Position numbers and translations under genes: made by a program. From BCD1 sp942492125 (GTDB taxonomy: Bacteria > Bacteroidota > Bacteroidia > Chitinophagales > Saprospiraceae): a stretch of 64,000 bases of DNA. Positions 37,397 through 47,403 of the stretch are shown here, piece by piece (the stretch's first letter is position 1; every line of letters starts with the position of its first letter). The notes beneath the pieces are model-generated. The model did no database searches. It was not told where the DNA came from and saw only the letters and a program-made list of their open reading frames with translations. The DNA is taken from positions 128,526 through 192,525 of the forward strand of contig CALODM010000039.1 in the NCBI GenBank assembly GCA_942492125.1, in the 5' to 3' direction.

Positions 37397-40300
37397 TTAT
37401 CCATAATTCAAAACGGGTGCCAGCCAACGCTCTGCTTCCTCGACGGGCATATTTTTTCTGGAAGCATAATCCTCCACCTGGTCCCTGGAAATTTTGCCGA
37501 CGCCAAAATACCTCGAATCCGGATGGCTGAAATACCAGCCGCTCACGGAAGCCGCCGGATACATCGCAAAACTTTCTGTCAGCCTGATGCCGGTATTTTG
37601 TTCCACATTAAGCAATTCCCAAAGCATGGCTTTTTCGGTATGTTCCGGACAGGCAGGGTAGCCCGGGGCAGGGCGTATTCCCTGGTATTTTTCCTTGATG
37701 AGAGCTTCGTTATCATAAGCTTCGCCCTCGGCATATCCCCAAAGTGTTTTACGAACCCGTTCGTGCATGCGTTCTGCCAGGGCTTCTGCCAGCCTGTCTG
37801 CCAGCGCCTTGAGCAGAATGATATGGTAATCATCATGTTCTTTTTCAAATCGCTTAATATGTTTTTCAATGCCAATGCCTGCTGTTACGGCAAAGGCACC
37901 CAAATAATCTTTTTTACCGGAAGTCGCAGGAGCAATATAATCACTCAGACAGAAGTTTGGCAAACCGGGAGCCTTTTTGAGTTGTTGGCGCAGGTGTTGA
38001 GCCGTAAACAGTTTTTCCGTGCGGGAATCGTTTTTGAAAATATCAATACTGTCGGGCTCACTTTGTTGAGCCGGGAAAAGACCGACGATGGCTTTGGCGG
38101 TCAGCCATTTGTCATCGATGATCTGGCGCAGCATACTTCGGGCATCATTGTAGAGTTTTTGCGCTTCCTCTCCCACCACTTTGTCTTCGAGGATACCCGG
38201 AAACTTTCCTGCCAGTTGCCAGGTGGAAAAAAAAGGCGACCAATCGATATAAGGAACCAGTTCTTCTATGCTGTAATCCTCAAAAATATGAATGCCTGGT
38301 TGTTTGGGCGCAGGAGGGGCGTAGTGTTCCCAATCTGCCTTATAGGCATTTTTCCTGGCCTCTTCCAGGGAAAGGTAAATCTTGTTGGCTTTGCGGTTGG
38401 AATGATTACTTCGTATTCTGTCATAATCTTCCTGTGTTTTTCCGACAAAAGCCATTTTGTTTTGCTCGTTGCTGAGCAATGCGTTTAATACCCCGACACT
38501 TCTGGAGGCATCCAGCACATGAATGACAGGACCGGAATAATTGGGGGCAATCTTTACCGCCGTATGTGTTTTTGATGTTGTAGCACCTCCGATTAATAAT
38601 GGGAACTTGAGGTTTTGTCTTTCTAATTCAGATGCCACATTGACCATTTCCTCAAGGGAAGGGGTGATCAATCCACTCAGGCCTATAACATCGACAGATT
38701 CTTCTATGGCTTTTTGGATGATTTTATTGGTGGGAACCATCACGCCCATATCTATGATCTCGTAATTATTGCAGCCTAGAACAACGCCTACGATATTTTT
38801 TCCAATATCATGAACGTCTCCTTTCACGGTAGCCATGAGTACTTTTCCCCGGGATTGATTGCCGGCAGCATTTTTTGAAGCTTCGATAAAGGGTGTCAGG
38901 TAGGCAACAGATTTTTTCATAACCCGCGCACTTTTAACTACCTGGGGCAGGAACATTTTTCCGGAACCAAAAAGGTCTCCGACGATATTCATACCATCCA
39001 TCAGGGGCCCTTCGATCACCGCCAGCGGGTCATCCAGTTTTTTCCTGGCGGCTTCGGTATCTTCTTCAATGAATTCTGTTATCCCTTTGACCAGGGCATG
39101 AGACAGGCGTTCTTCTACGCCGGCTTCCCGCCAGGATAGATCTTTTTGAAGTTGTTTGCCGCCACTACCTCTTGTAGATTCCGCAATTTTGATGAGTTGT
39201 TCCGTAGCGTCGGGGGTTTTGTTAAAAATAACGTTCTCCACACTTTCGAGCAATTCCTTTGGAATATCCTCATAAATTTCAATCATCCCCGCGTTGACAA
39301 TCCCCATGTCCATACCTGCCTGGATGGCGTGGTACAGGAAAGCCGAATGCATGGCTTCCCTGACCGGATTGTTGCCGCGGAAGCTGAAGCTTAAGTTGCT
39401 GACACCACCACTGATTTTGGCACCCGGGCATAATTTTTTGATCTTTTTGATGGCTTCAATGAAATTGATGGCGTATTCATTGTGTTCGTCAATACCTGTT
39501 GCGATGGCAAAAATATTAGGATCAAAAATAATGTCAAAAGGTTTGAATCCAACTTTTTCTGTGAGGATCTTATAAGCACGTAAACAAATCTCAACTTTTC
39601 GTTCGGTCGTATCTGCTTGCCCCTGTTCGTCAAAAGCCATCACGATGGCTGCTGCTCCGTAACGCTTGACCAGTGTTGCCTGCCGGACAAACTCAGCTTC
39701 TCCTTCTTTAAGAGAAATGGAATTGACGATGCATTTGCCTTGAACACATTTGAGCCCGGCTTCGATCACACTCCACTTGGAAGAGTCTATCATGATGGGC
39801 ATTTTGGCAATGTCTGGCTCGGACATCATCAGGTTCAGGAATTTTTTCATAGCATTTTCCGAATCCAGCATGGCTTCATCCATATTGACATCCAGTATTT
39901 GGGCCCCCCCTTCGACCTGTTGTTGTGCAACGCTGAGCGCTTCGCTATAATTTTCGGAAAGAATGAGCCTGGAAAATTTCTTTGACCCTGTAACATTGGT
40001 TCGCTCACCGATATTCACAAAATTGGAATCGGGACGCATGATCAGGGGCTCCAGTCCGCTGAGCATCGTATATTCGGTCAGGTCAGGAATCTGGCGGGGT
40101 TGAAGACCTTTTACCGCTTCTGACATTGCCTTGATGTGGTCAGGGGTGGTACCACAACATCCGCCAATGATGTTGACAAATCCACTACCGGCAAAATCCC
40201 GGATATAGGCTTGCATGATTTCCGGGGTCTGATCATATTCTCCAAATTCATTGGGCAATCCGGCATTGGGGTATGCACTTAAATAACAGTCGGCGATCCT

Positions 40301-41074
40301 GGATAAGGCTGCGATGTGTGGGCGCATTTCTTTGGCTCCCAGGGCGCAGTTCAGCCCGACGCTCAGCAGGTCGATATGGGAAATGGAGATCCAGAAAGCT
40401 TCCACTGTCTGCCCTGATAAGGTTCTTCCGCTGGCATCGGTAATGGTGCCTGATACCATTATAGGAAGTTTTTTACCGGTATCTTCAAATAATTGATCTA
40501 CTGCAAATAGTGCTGCTTTGGCATTGAGGGTATCAAATATCGTTTCAATGAGTAAAATATCTGCTCCTCCATCCATCAGCCCTTTGGCTTGTTCGTAATA
40601 GGCGTCTTTTAGTTCATCAAAACTGATGGCTCGGTATCCTGGGTCATTGACGTCCGGAGACAGGGATGCGGTAACATTGGTTGGCCCCATAGCCCCGGCT
40701 ACAAACCTTGGTTTTTCAGGTGTCCTTGCGGTATATTCAGTAGCGGCTTTCTTGGCAATTCTTGCAGATTCGAGGTTCATTTCATAAACGAATTCCTCCA
40801 TGTGGTAATCCGCCTGGGCCATGCGGGTGCCTGCGAAAGTATTGGTTTCCAGGATATCAGCTCCGGCCTCCAGGTATGCCTTATGGATGGCTTCAATGAT
40901 ATGGGGTTGTGTAATGGAAAGAATATCATTATTTCCTTGTATATCTGCAGGGAAATCCACAAACCTTTCCCCGCGAAAATCAGTTTCGGACAATTTATAC
41001 TGCTGGATCATGGTACCCATGGCTCCGTCGAGTACGAGGATCCTTTCCTTCAATATGTCTTTTATATCTTTCAT
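37397..41074 (-). CDS. metH: Cobalamin-dependent methionine synthase
   Basis: A 1225-residue MetH that makes methionine from homocysteine with 5-methyltetrahydrofolate. Domains in order: homocysteine/zinc barrel (about 1-320; GLNCALGAKEM and GGCCGTTPDHI cysteines), pterin barrel (about 350-620; NIGERTNVTGS), B12 cap and Rossmann domain (about 650-890; GDVHDIGKNIVG with the cobalt-ligand His), and SAM reactivation domain (about 920-1225; GYPACPEHTEK). Full length. No cobalamin riboswitch was recognised in the 450 bases upstream. Confidence 0.96.
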   Translation of the reverse strand: MKDIKDILKERILVLDGAMGTMIQQYKLSETDFRGERFVDFPADIQGNNDILSITQPHIIEAIHKAYLEAGADILETNTFAGTRMAQADYHMEEFVYEMNLESARIAKKAATEYTARTPEKPRFVAGAMGPTNVTASLSPDVNDPGYRAISFDELKDAYYEQAKGLMDGGADILLIETIFDTLNAKAALFAVDQLFEDTGKKLPIMVSGTITDASGRTLSGQTVEAFWISISHIDLLSVGLNCALGAKEMRPHIAALSRIADCYLSAYPNAGLPNEFGEYDQTPEIMQAYIRDFAGSGFVNIIGGCCGTTPDHIKAMSEAVKGLQPRQIPDLTEYTMLSGLEPLIMRPDSNFVNIGERTNVTGSKKFSRLILSENYSEALSVAQQQVEGGAQILDVNMDEAMLDSENAMKKFLNLMMSEPDIAKMPIMIDSSKWSVIEAGLKCVQGKCIVNSISLKEGEAEFVRQATLVKRYGAAAIVMAFDEQGQADTTERKVEICLRAYKILTEKVGFKPFDIIFDPNIFAIATGIDEHNEYAINFIEAIKKIKKLCPGAKISGGVSNLSFSFRGNNPVREAMHSAFLYHAIQAGMDMGIVNAGMIEIYEDIPKELLESVENVIFNKTPDATEQLIKIAESTRGSGGKQLQKDLSWREAGVEERLSHALVKGITEFIEEDTEAARKKLDDPLAVIEGPLMDGMNIVGDLFGSGKMFLPQVVKSARVMKKSVAYLTPFIEASKNAAGNQSRGKVLMATVKGDVHDIGKNIVGVVLGCNNYEIIDMGVMVPTNKIIQKAIEESVDVIGLSGLITPSLEEMVNVASELERQNLKFPLLIGGATTSKTHTAVKIAPNYSGPVIHVLDASRSVGVLNALLSNEQNKMAFVGKTQEDYDRIRSNHSNRKANKIYLSLEEARKNAYKADWEHYAPPAPKQPGIHIFEDYSIEELVPYIDWSPFFSTWQLAGKFPGILEDKVVGEEAQKLYNDARSMLRQIIDDKWLTAKAIVGLFPAQQSEPDSIDIFKNDSRTEKLFTAQHLRQQLKKAPGLPNFCLSDYIAPATSGKKDYLGAFAVTAGIGIEKHIKRFEKEHDDYHIILLKALADRLAEALAERMHERVRKTLWGYAEGEAYDNEALIKEKYQGIRPAPGYPACPEHTEKAMLWELLNVEQNTGIRLTESFAMYPAASVSGWYFSHPDSRYFGVGKISRDQVEDYASRKNMPVEEAERWLAPVLNYG

Positions 41075-41528
41075 GTTTAAATAAGGGTCTATTTAATAAA
41101 AATGGCAAAGTTGGTGAAAGGTTTTATTTTGGCCGGAAACACTTTTACTGGTTGGGTCAATAAAAGTGGGGTAAAAATAATGAATACGCAATCAATCTCA
41201 ACTTTAACGGGTTTTTATTTATAATAAATTGAGCTTTAAGGAAATATCGTATTTTTATACACATAAAAAATTCATTTCCGTAAAATCGGTTGATTTTAAA
41301 CGTTTATTTTTATATTTTTGCCAACGACAAATATAGCTCATTTGTCGCCCGCGGAACACAACAGTATTGTGATTCCAACAAATAAAATCATACCGGACAG
41401 AACACAAAAATTCCTATTGCAAAGCGGCATTTACCTTGAAACAAAACTTTTGGTATTTCGTATATCAAAAATGTTACTACTATTATTTTTACAAGTCATA
41501 ATCTCTGAACAACTATTAACTAACGACC
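41075..41528. other. Divergent intergenic region between metH and the peroxidase gene
   Basis: Contains the plus-strand promoter at 41290-41320 and about 200 bases of leader before the peroxidase ATG. A plus frame at 41318-41584 overlaps the peroxidase start and has no recognisable content. No conserved riboswitch core was seen for the metH side. Confidence 0.45.
41290..41320 (+). promoter_or_regulatory. Promoter (TTG-N20-TATTTTTG) for the peroxidase gene
   Basis: TTG at 41290-41292 and TATTTTTG at 41313-41320, with 20 bases between, fit the Bacteroidota consensus. The implied 5' leader is about 200 bases, unusually long for this phylum. Confidence 0.5.
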
Positions 41529-42848
41529 ATGAAAAAAATTCTACAAATAGCGATGATCGTTTTTATCGCTTTTGGATGCTCTAAAGACCGCCTTACCGAC
41601 CCGCTTGATATTGAATTAGATGACGTTCTCAGCCGTTTATCTCCCAGTGGTTCTGCTGATTTTTATATTCTTCCTGAAAGTGATGATTACGGTGCTATCA
41701 AGGCAGGGGTGAACAATCCCATAACTCCTGAAAAGGTAGCGCTGGGCAAGATGTTTTTCTATGAAACAGCCCTGGCAGGAGATGCTATGCACGAATCTTC
41801 AAAATATACTTACTCCTGTGCTTCGTGTCATATGCCTGAGGCCGGGTTCATGCCCGGTCGAAAGCAGGGAATTGCCGATGGAGGCTGGGGCATGGGAAAT
41901 GGCCGGGGCATCAATGAAGACTACCAGGAGTCTGAACTCGATACACAGGCAGGACGCGCCTTAAGTCTTTTGAATGTCAGTTATGTCACCAATACCACCT
42001 GGACCGGAAAATTTGGAGCCAACTATACCAATGCAGGAACCGAATCCATTTGGGGACTTTTTGACGATACACAAATCAACAATACCGGGCTGGATGGTAT
42101 TGAGGCCCAACTCATCGAGGGACAAATCCTGCACAGAATGAAAGTCGATGAGTATGTTCTTGATCAACTGGGATATCGGGCCATGTACGATGCCGCTTTC
42201 CCCGATTACCCGGTAGGGGAGAGATATTCGGCAGAAACCACAGCATTTGCATTGGCTGCCTACATCAGAACGCTTTTGAGCAATAAAGCTCCCTTCCAGG
42301 AGTGGCTGAAAGGAGATCGCAGCGCCATGAGCGATATGCAAAAAGAGGGGGCTTTGCTTTTTTATGGCAAAGCAGCTTGTTTCCGTTGCCACCAGGGACC
42401 TGCTCTTAGTTCCAATCAATATCATGCTTTAGGTGTAAAGGATATGTATGACTCCAATGGCTTTAATACCAGCATCGATGATTTGCGCAATTTTGGCCGT
42501 GGCGGGTTTACTGGAAAAGAGGAAGACCTTTATAAATTTAAAGTGCCTTCCATTTATAATATGAAGGATTCTCCTTTTTATTTCCACGGTAGCAGTAAGC
42601 ACACCTTGTGGGGTGTGGTGGAGTACTTCAATAATGCTATTCCTGAAAACGACCGTGTCGATAAAAATATATCCCCTTTATTCCATCCCTTGAACTTATC
42701 TACTGTGGAGATCCAGCAACTGGTGGCTTTCCTTACAGATGGTTTGCGGGACCCTGAACTCGATCGATATGTGCCTGATGCCGTATTGTCAGGCAATTGT
42801 TTCCCAAACAATGATCCGATCTCCAGAGAATTGATGGGGTGTGAATAA
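41529..42848 (+). CDS. Di-heme cytochrome c peroxidase family lipoprotein
   Basis: A 439-residue protein with a lipoprotein signal (MKKILQIAMIVFIAFGC). It has two heme c sites, CASCH (residues 97-101) and CFRCH (about residue 286), as in the bacterial cytochrome c peroxidase/MauG family. KVALGKMFFYETALAGD and SLLNVSYVTNTTWTGKFG are typical for the family. It probably reduces hydrogen peroxide, or oxidises an unknown substrate, in the periplasm or at the outer membrane. A five-heme cytochrome gene converges on it 50 bases downstream, so the two may share an electron chain. Confidence 0.9.
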   Translation: MKKILQIAMIVFIAFGCSKDRLTDPLDIELDDVLSRLSPSGSADFYILPESDDYGAIKAGVNNPITPEKVALGKMFFYETALAGDAMHESSKYTYSCASCHMPEAGFMPGRKQGIADGGWGMGNGRGINEDYQESELDTQAGRALSLLNVSYVTNTTWTGKFGANYTNAGTESIWGLFDDTQINNTGLDGIEAQLIEGQILHRMKVDEYVLDQLGYRAMYDAAFPDYPVGERYSAETTAFALAAYIRTLLSNKAPFQEWLKGDRSAMSDMQKEGALLFYGKAACFRCHQGPALSSNQYHALGVKDMYDSNGFNTSIDDLRNFGRGGFTGKEEDLYKFKVPSIYNMKDSPFYFHGSSKHTLWGVVEYFNNAIPENDRVDKNISPLFHPLNLSTVEIQQLVAFLTDGLRDPELDRYVPDAVLSGNCFPNNDPISRELMGCE

Positions 42849-42855
42849 TGGTTTT

Positions 42856-42897
42856 GTTAAAGGTTACAGGTGATTTTTGCCGCTTGTAACCTTTAAC
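42856..42897. terminator. Bidirectional stem-loop between the peroxidase and multiheme cytochrome genes
   Basis: A perfect 13-bp stem, GTTAAAGGTTACA (42856-42868) with TGTAACCTTTAAC (42885-42897), between two converging genes. T-tracts are weak, so it may serve as an mRNA end rather than a strict intrinsic terminator. Confidence 0.6.
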
Positions 42898-42898
42898 T

Positions 42899-44818
42899 TC
42901 ATTCCATAATAGTAATTTTATAAATTGCTGACTTTTCTCCCTCAAACTTCACTTTTAACAACAATAGCCCGGTTTGTTCTCCCAATTGAAGGGTATAGTT
43001 TTTGGGGTTGGTTTTGCTCACATCAAATCTTACAGCTTGCCCTTCCAGGGTAAAGAGTTCCATCTGTTCAATTTCCAATTCAGCACTTTTCACCATAAAA
43101 GTATTGTTGGCAGGATTGGGGTAAAGGGTAAGACTTTCCTTCAAGTCTAAATCATCGCTGGCGGTAAGCGAGCTCATGATTACCGATTCTTTTACCATGA
43201 CAGGTGTTTTATCAGCTGCTTCATAATAAGATTTGAAATCATCGATTTCCGTTGAAGCATGGCTGAACATCTCATTGAGCCATTTGGAGGAAACGGTTTG
43301 GTAGTAAACTTTGGCAATGACTACCATATCGGACGTATTCCCGTTTATCGGAACATGGAACCTGATGTAATCTTTACCGGAACCTTCCTCATTTCCTGAT
43401 TTGTTGAAATTGTCATCAGCCAATGCCATGCCGGTAATTTGAACGGTGTCATAAGAGAAATGCTGTGATGAGAAACCCAGCGGAGGCAGCCTGTTGTCTT
43501 TCAAATGAGTATCGGCTCTCTCCAGGACGGTGGTGACCTCCCCATTGACATCTCCCATAACCATTTCGTAAATTTGTACCTGGCTTTCCTCATTGATCAT
43601 GTCATAGTGGGGCTCATAATCCTCGTTTTCGTGGACCAGTTGAAACGAGTCATCCATTTGTCCGCTATGAAAAAGCGTGTCACTGGCCTCATCGATTACC
43701 ATTAAGGAGATAAATGCCCTCCGACTGGGATATCCCGAAGGAAATTTATGTCCCGCTTTATTGGTTAATTCCAGCTCCAGGAACAGCGTGTCGGCAGTTC
43801 TTTGAATCTCGTTCAGGTTGGCCTCCAGTGTTTTTTGCTGCAACATGGATAAGGTTTTTTCGATGGTTCTGTCAAACTGGTCACTGGTAGCTGTCACGCC
43901 TAAAGCTTCTGCGTTGTCTTTCAGTATGTTGAGCATGAACACATTGCCACCTACCAATTCATGTTTTCCAAATGGGATCCTTTCCACGTCATACCAGGGG
44001 GGGCGACTGGTAATGACCGTTCCATCCTGTGTTTGAGGCAGGTGGCACTCCTGGCAGGTCGTTCCTGTTTCCGGATAAGCAGAGTTTTGCCATTCGTGAA
44101 AAACAGCCTGCTCCACAAATGTCCCTCCGGTAAAATTACCCTCCAGGTCAACCGTATTGGTGATTAAAGTATGACAGGAACCACAAAGCCTTGAGTCATG
44201 TATCTGACTGCCATAACCGGGAGTATACCCGGTATGATTGAACATAGGCATGGTGAATACTTCAAAACTGTAGGGACCCCAAATTTGATGGTTCTCGCCA
44301 ACGAGGAAATTTCCGGAGTTATTACCCATGGATTCCATTGGTATTTGGTGACAAACCGTGCAGGTCACACCATCCAGGGCAATGGGATCAACGACCATGT
44401 CCTCCAGGGAATAGGAATTCTGACCGAGGAGGTAATGTGCATTTTTGTTGCCTGCAGGAGCATGGCATTTCGAGCAGGTTGACTCCAGGAGTTCCTGGTT
44501 TTGGGGAACCATAAGTATTTCATGACTTACCTTGGCTCTCCAGAAGGGATCTTTGGCGGAGTTGGCCATCATTGTGGACCGCCAGTCATTGGAAATACTT
44601 ACATCCTCTCCGGTATTGGTCGTGATATCCTGGTGGCAAAATGCACATTCTCCTGATCCGGCAAAAAGCTCGTTATACCCATTGGGTAATTCAGTAGAAA
44701 GAAAATTCTCCGGATGGTAAGCAATCTTTTTTACAGTTGTATAGTCACTCGTGTAACTGTAGAAAAATAAGCTCAGAATTATTATAACACCGGAAGAAAG
44801 AAAAGCCCTGTAATTCAT
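42899..44818 (-). CDS. Pentaheme c-type cytochrome with T9SS sorting domain
   Basis: A 639-residue exported protein. A signal-like first helix (GVIIILSLFFYSYTS) is followed by five CxxCH heme sites in the N-terminal half: CAFCH, CSKCH, CTVCH, CGSCH and CQECH. A beta-rich middle region follows, and a C-terminal T9SS type A tail (LYPNPANNTFMV ... LLLKVKFEGEKSAIYKI). It resembles the multiheme cytochrome c family related to NapC/octaheme enzymes, but no further enzyme signature is clear. The sorting tail predicts export across the outer membrane and surface attachment. Confidence 0.85.
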   Translation of the reverse strand: MNYRAFLSSGVIIILSLFFYSYTSDYTTVKKIAYHPENFLSTELPNGYNELFAGSGECAFCHQDITTNTGEDVSISNDWRSTMMANSAKDPFWRAKVSHEILMVPQNQELLESTCSKCHAPAGNKNAHYLLGQNSYSLEDMVVDPIALDGVTCTVCHQIPMESMGNNSGNFLVGENHQIWGPYSFEVFTMPMFNHTGYTPGYGSQIHDSRLCGSCHTLITNTVDLEGNFTGGTFVEQAVFHEWQNSAYPETGTTCQECHLPQTQDGTVITSRPPWYDVERIPFGKHELVGGNVFMLNILKDNAEALGVTATSDQFDRTIEKTLSMLQQKTLEANLNEIQRTADTLFLELELTNKAGHKFPSGYPSRRAFISLMVIDEASDTLFHSGQMDDSFQLVHENEDYEPHYDMINEESQVQIYEMVMGDVNGEVTTVLERADTHLKDNRLPPLGFSSQHFSYDTVQITGMALADDNFNKSGNEEGSGKDYIRFHVPINGNTSDMVVIAKVYYQTVSSKWLNEMFSHASTEIDDFKSYYEAADKTPVMVKESVIMSSLTASDDLDLKESLTLYPNPANNTFMVKSAELEIEQMELFTLEGQAVRFDVSKTNPKNYTLQLGEQTGLLLLKVKFEGEKSAIYKITIME

Positions 44819-44882
44819 GTTTATTTGTTTGTCGTAAAAATAAACAAATAAACCAACATGTTTTCATGTTTATGGATAAACT

Positions 44883-44919
44883 AAAAAACCTGTACCAAAT
44901 CCTTGATACAGGTTTTTTT
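44883..44919 (-). terminator. Intrinsic terminator after the lipoprotein gene
   Basis: AAAACCTGTA pairs with TACAGGTTTT across a 12-base loop, with seven T on the plus side and six A on the other, so it can act on minus-strand transcription leaving the lipoprotein gene. Confidence 0.8.
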
Positions 44920-44940
44920 ATCCCAGGCCAATGGAGGTGC

Positions 44941-45474
44941 TTATTGCACGGTGTCTTTTGGAGCCTCCTGTGAAGGATTTATTCTTTGTTTTCCTGCACC
45001 TTCTGAAACAGGGATGAAGATTTTTGGATAAAGAGCCCCAGCATCAATATTAAGATCTAGTTCGATTTTTTCTTTTGAAATGTGTTTAATGGGTTGCGGA
45101 GTTGCCTTGGTGGTAGAAAAAGTAATCATAAGACTTTTTCCATCTTTTGAAAATGCCCAGTTTCCCTGCACCTTTTCACTTCCATTATTCAAATCCAGCC
45201 ATAAAATATTTTCAGGAGCAAACTCAAAAACGCCAAATTGAACCCGGTTTATAGAGGATTCAACAAGTTGGAACTGGGTTGGTGGAGTGTGGGATTTTAA
45301 TGAATCCATGGCTTCTCTTATTCTAGGAATATCATATCTCCATTTTTGAGAAGTAAGAATTTCTGTCATTTCCTCTACAGAAAGTCCCTGCGGGTTATTT
45401 TCTGTGGATGGAGTTGTTTGACAGCCAGAAAAAAGTACACTTGCTAAGGCAAATAAGATTAACAGGTTACGCAT
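44941..45474 (-). CDS. Hypothetical lipoprotein
   Basis: A 177-residue protein with a clear lipoprotein signal (MRNLLILFALASVLFSGC). The mature part starts with a Thr/Pro/Asn linker and a helix (SVEEMTEILTSQKWRYDIPRIR). It continues as a beta-rich domain similar in shape to lipocalin-like small lipoproteins (WLDLNNGSEKVQGNWAFSKDGKSLMITF). No family assigned. It lies behind lepB on the same strand with a 44-base gap, so it may be co-transcribed. Confidence 0.75.
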   Translation of the reverse strand: MRNLLILFALASVLFSGCQTTPSTENNPQGLSVEEMTEILTSQKWRYDIPRIREAMDSLKSHTPPTQFQLVESSINRVQFGVFEFAPENILWLDLNNGSEKVQGNWAFSKDGKSLMITFSTTKATPQPIKHISKEKIELDLNIDAGALYPKIFIPVSEGAGKQRINPSQEAPKDTVQ

Positions 45475-45518
45475 TATCTTTCTTTTTATTTCAGGTTTAA
45501 AATTTATCAGTTATCCAA

Positions 45519-47126
45519 TTACTGTTTGTCAGCTGAGGAGAAAATCCTGTTCCAGTTGATACCATTCCGAATACTACCTTCCTTTGTAGAGAACCAGATA
45601 AACAACGGTTTACCAACAATATGGTCTTCCGGCACAAAGCCCCAAAAGCGAGAATCTTCAGAATTATGGCGATTATCCCCCATCATCCAGTAATAATTCA
45701 TTTTAAAAGTATATTCATCTGTTTCTTCCCCATTGATGAAAATTTTTCCACCAGAAACTTTTAGCTCATTACCTTCATAAATGGAAATTATTCTTTGGTA
45801 AAGAGAAATATTGTCTTTGGATATTTTGACCGTTACTCCAGCCTTTGGCACCCAGACAGGTCCAAAATTATCGATGGTCCACCCGGGGAAATTTTTGGAA
45901 TCGTGAGGGAAAAGCTTGGCAGAGTTATCAATTTTTGAAAAATCACGGGGCCTGATGCGGATTCCGGTATCCATTGCCTGTACTTTATCCCTTTGTTCAT
46001 CAGAAAGGAACATGAGGAAGGTGTTAGGGTATGGGGTTTTGTAAACGTCCTGGGAAGAGATCCCCCAATCTGAAAAGTTTCGGGTATTAAACTGGCCATT
46101 GGCGGAGGTGACTTCATAGGAAAACTGAAGATATTGCGGATTCTTTGCTTCCTTGCCATTGATGTAAACCTGTCGGTCAATGATTTGAATGCTGTCTCCC
46201 GGAATAGCGATACACCTTTTTACGTAATGGTCTTTTTTGTCCATCGGTCTGACGGTAAGCGGTTTTTTACCGCTCTTGATGGCTGCCAGGTGATGTCTGT
46301 AACCACTGTCTTCTACTGCTCCTCTTCTGTAATCATTTACACTCCAGGTACGCTCCGGGAAGATGTAAACGCTATCTCCTTCCGGAAAGTTAAAAACGAC
46401 AGGGTCATTCCTGTCAATACTTTCAAGTTCAGGAAGTCTCCTGTAATCAAGTTGAGGTTTCTTAAAATATGATTCCCGGTTGATTCCAGGAATACGGTTA
46501 TGGAGTAAAGGCAACATGGCTACTGTTTCAGGCATTCTGACACCATAGTTTACTTTACTTACAAAAAGAAAATCACCCACCAATAATGAACCTTCCATGG
46601 AAGGCGTCGGAATCACGTATGCTTCAATGAGAAACATGCGGATAAAGGCAGCCGCAAAAACGGCAAAGAAAATAGCTTCACCCCATTCTCTGGGAGCAGA
46701 TTTTCTATAAGGATTTTGATCGATCAGCTTTTTTAGTTTCCTGGTATTACCCGCTTCCTTCGCATCACTGATCTCCTTCGCATAAACTCTTTCCTTTTCA
46801 AGGGTTGGACCATCGTAAGATTCCTTTGAATCCAATCCCAGCCAGAAAAACATTGCAGGTGGCAACACTACGGCTACGAAGCTGTGCCATAATTTATATT
46901 TCTTGAATGACCGGACGAGATCTACTGCCATGCCGGCCAAAATAAAAATATTCACTATCGGAATCAATAACAATGCTGCCCACCAGGAAGGTCTTCCAAT
47001 CAGCTTACACCACTCCACAAAATTTAATCCCGGAACAAGGGCTTTCCATCCTTCCACATCAGATTTTTCAAATACCTTGTAAAGACTGATGCTTAAAACG
47101 ATGTATAAAATAAGTAAAAAAGTCAT
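45519..47126 (-). CDS. lepB: Signal peptidase I with N-terminal DUF5684-like membrane domain
   Basis: A 535-residue inner-membrane protease that removes signal peptides from exported proteins. Residues 1-110 are hydrophobic helices (WKALVPGLNFVEWCKLIGRPSWWA) of the DUF5684 type. The catalytic part then starts, with the serine in VIPTPSMEGSL and the lysine in HYVKRCIAIPGDSIQI. Box E is GDNRHNSEDSRFWG. The long insertion between boxes (about residues 200-420) is usual in Bacteroidota. Upstream lies an exact -7 box, TATCTTTG, on the minus strand. Confidence 0.93.
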   Translation of the reverse strand: MTFLLILYIVLSISLYKVFEKSDVEGWKALVPGLNFVEWCKLIGRPSWWAALLLIPIVNIFILAGMAVDLVRSFKKYKLWHSFVAVVLPPAMFFWLGLDSKESYDGPTLEKERVYAKEISDAKEAGNTRKLKKLIDQNPYRKSAPREWGEAIFFAVFAAAFIRMFLIEAYVIPTPSMEGSLLVGDFLFVSKVNYGVRMPETVAMLPLLHNRIPGINRESYFKKPQLDYRRLPELESIDRNDPVVFNFPEGDSVYIFPERTWSVNDYRRGAVEDSGYRHHLAAIKSGKKPLTVRPMDKKDHYVKRCIAIPGDSIQIIDRQVYINGKEAKNPQYLQFSYEVTSANGQFNTRNFSDWGISSQDVYKTPYPNTFLMFLSDEQRDKVQAMDTGIRIRPRDFSKIDNSAKLFPHDSKNFPGWTIDNFGPVWVPKAGVTVKISKDNISLYQRIISIYEGNELKVSGGKIFINGEETDEYTFKMNYYWMMGDNRHNSEDSRFWGFVPEDHIVGKPLFIWFSTKEGSIRNGINWNRIFSSADKQ

Positions 47127-47146
47127 GATAGATTTTTTTTGCGCTG

Positions 47147-47154
47147 CAAAGATA
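47147..47154 (-). promoter_or_regulatory. -7 box TATCTTTG for lepB (minus strand)
   Basis: The plus sequence CAAAGATA reads TATCTTTG on the minus strand, 21 bases before the lepB ATG, an exact TAnnTTTG match. The -33 element is not clear. Confidence 0.45.
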
Positions 47155-47403
47155 AATTAAAAATGGAATTTTTGTACCGCTACCAATCCAATGGTTGGGA
47201 AACAGTAAAGGAATTTTTGAGTTGAGCTGTTAAGTAAGTCATTTCTGGCTATGCAGCGTTATATAATCCCCAAATTTACACCAGCCGGGGCAATTGTCGG
47301 TCTTTATAACCGTTATAAAAAAGTTAATCAAGACGAGCGGTTGGTTTTTATCTACTAATGTAACCCCGGACTATAAGAGGAAGGACTATATACCTGTATT
47401 AGT

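Noticed and set aside
41075..41330. Cobalamin or SAM riboswitch upstream of metH
   Set aside because: I looked for the B12-box and SAM core sequences in the metH leader and found none.
41318..41584. 88-codon frame before the peroxidase gene
   Set aside because: Overlaps the peroxidase start in another frame and begins inside the likely leader. The peroxidase with its lipoprotein signal is the better call.
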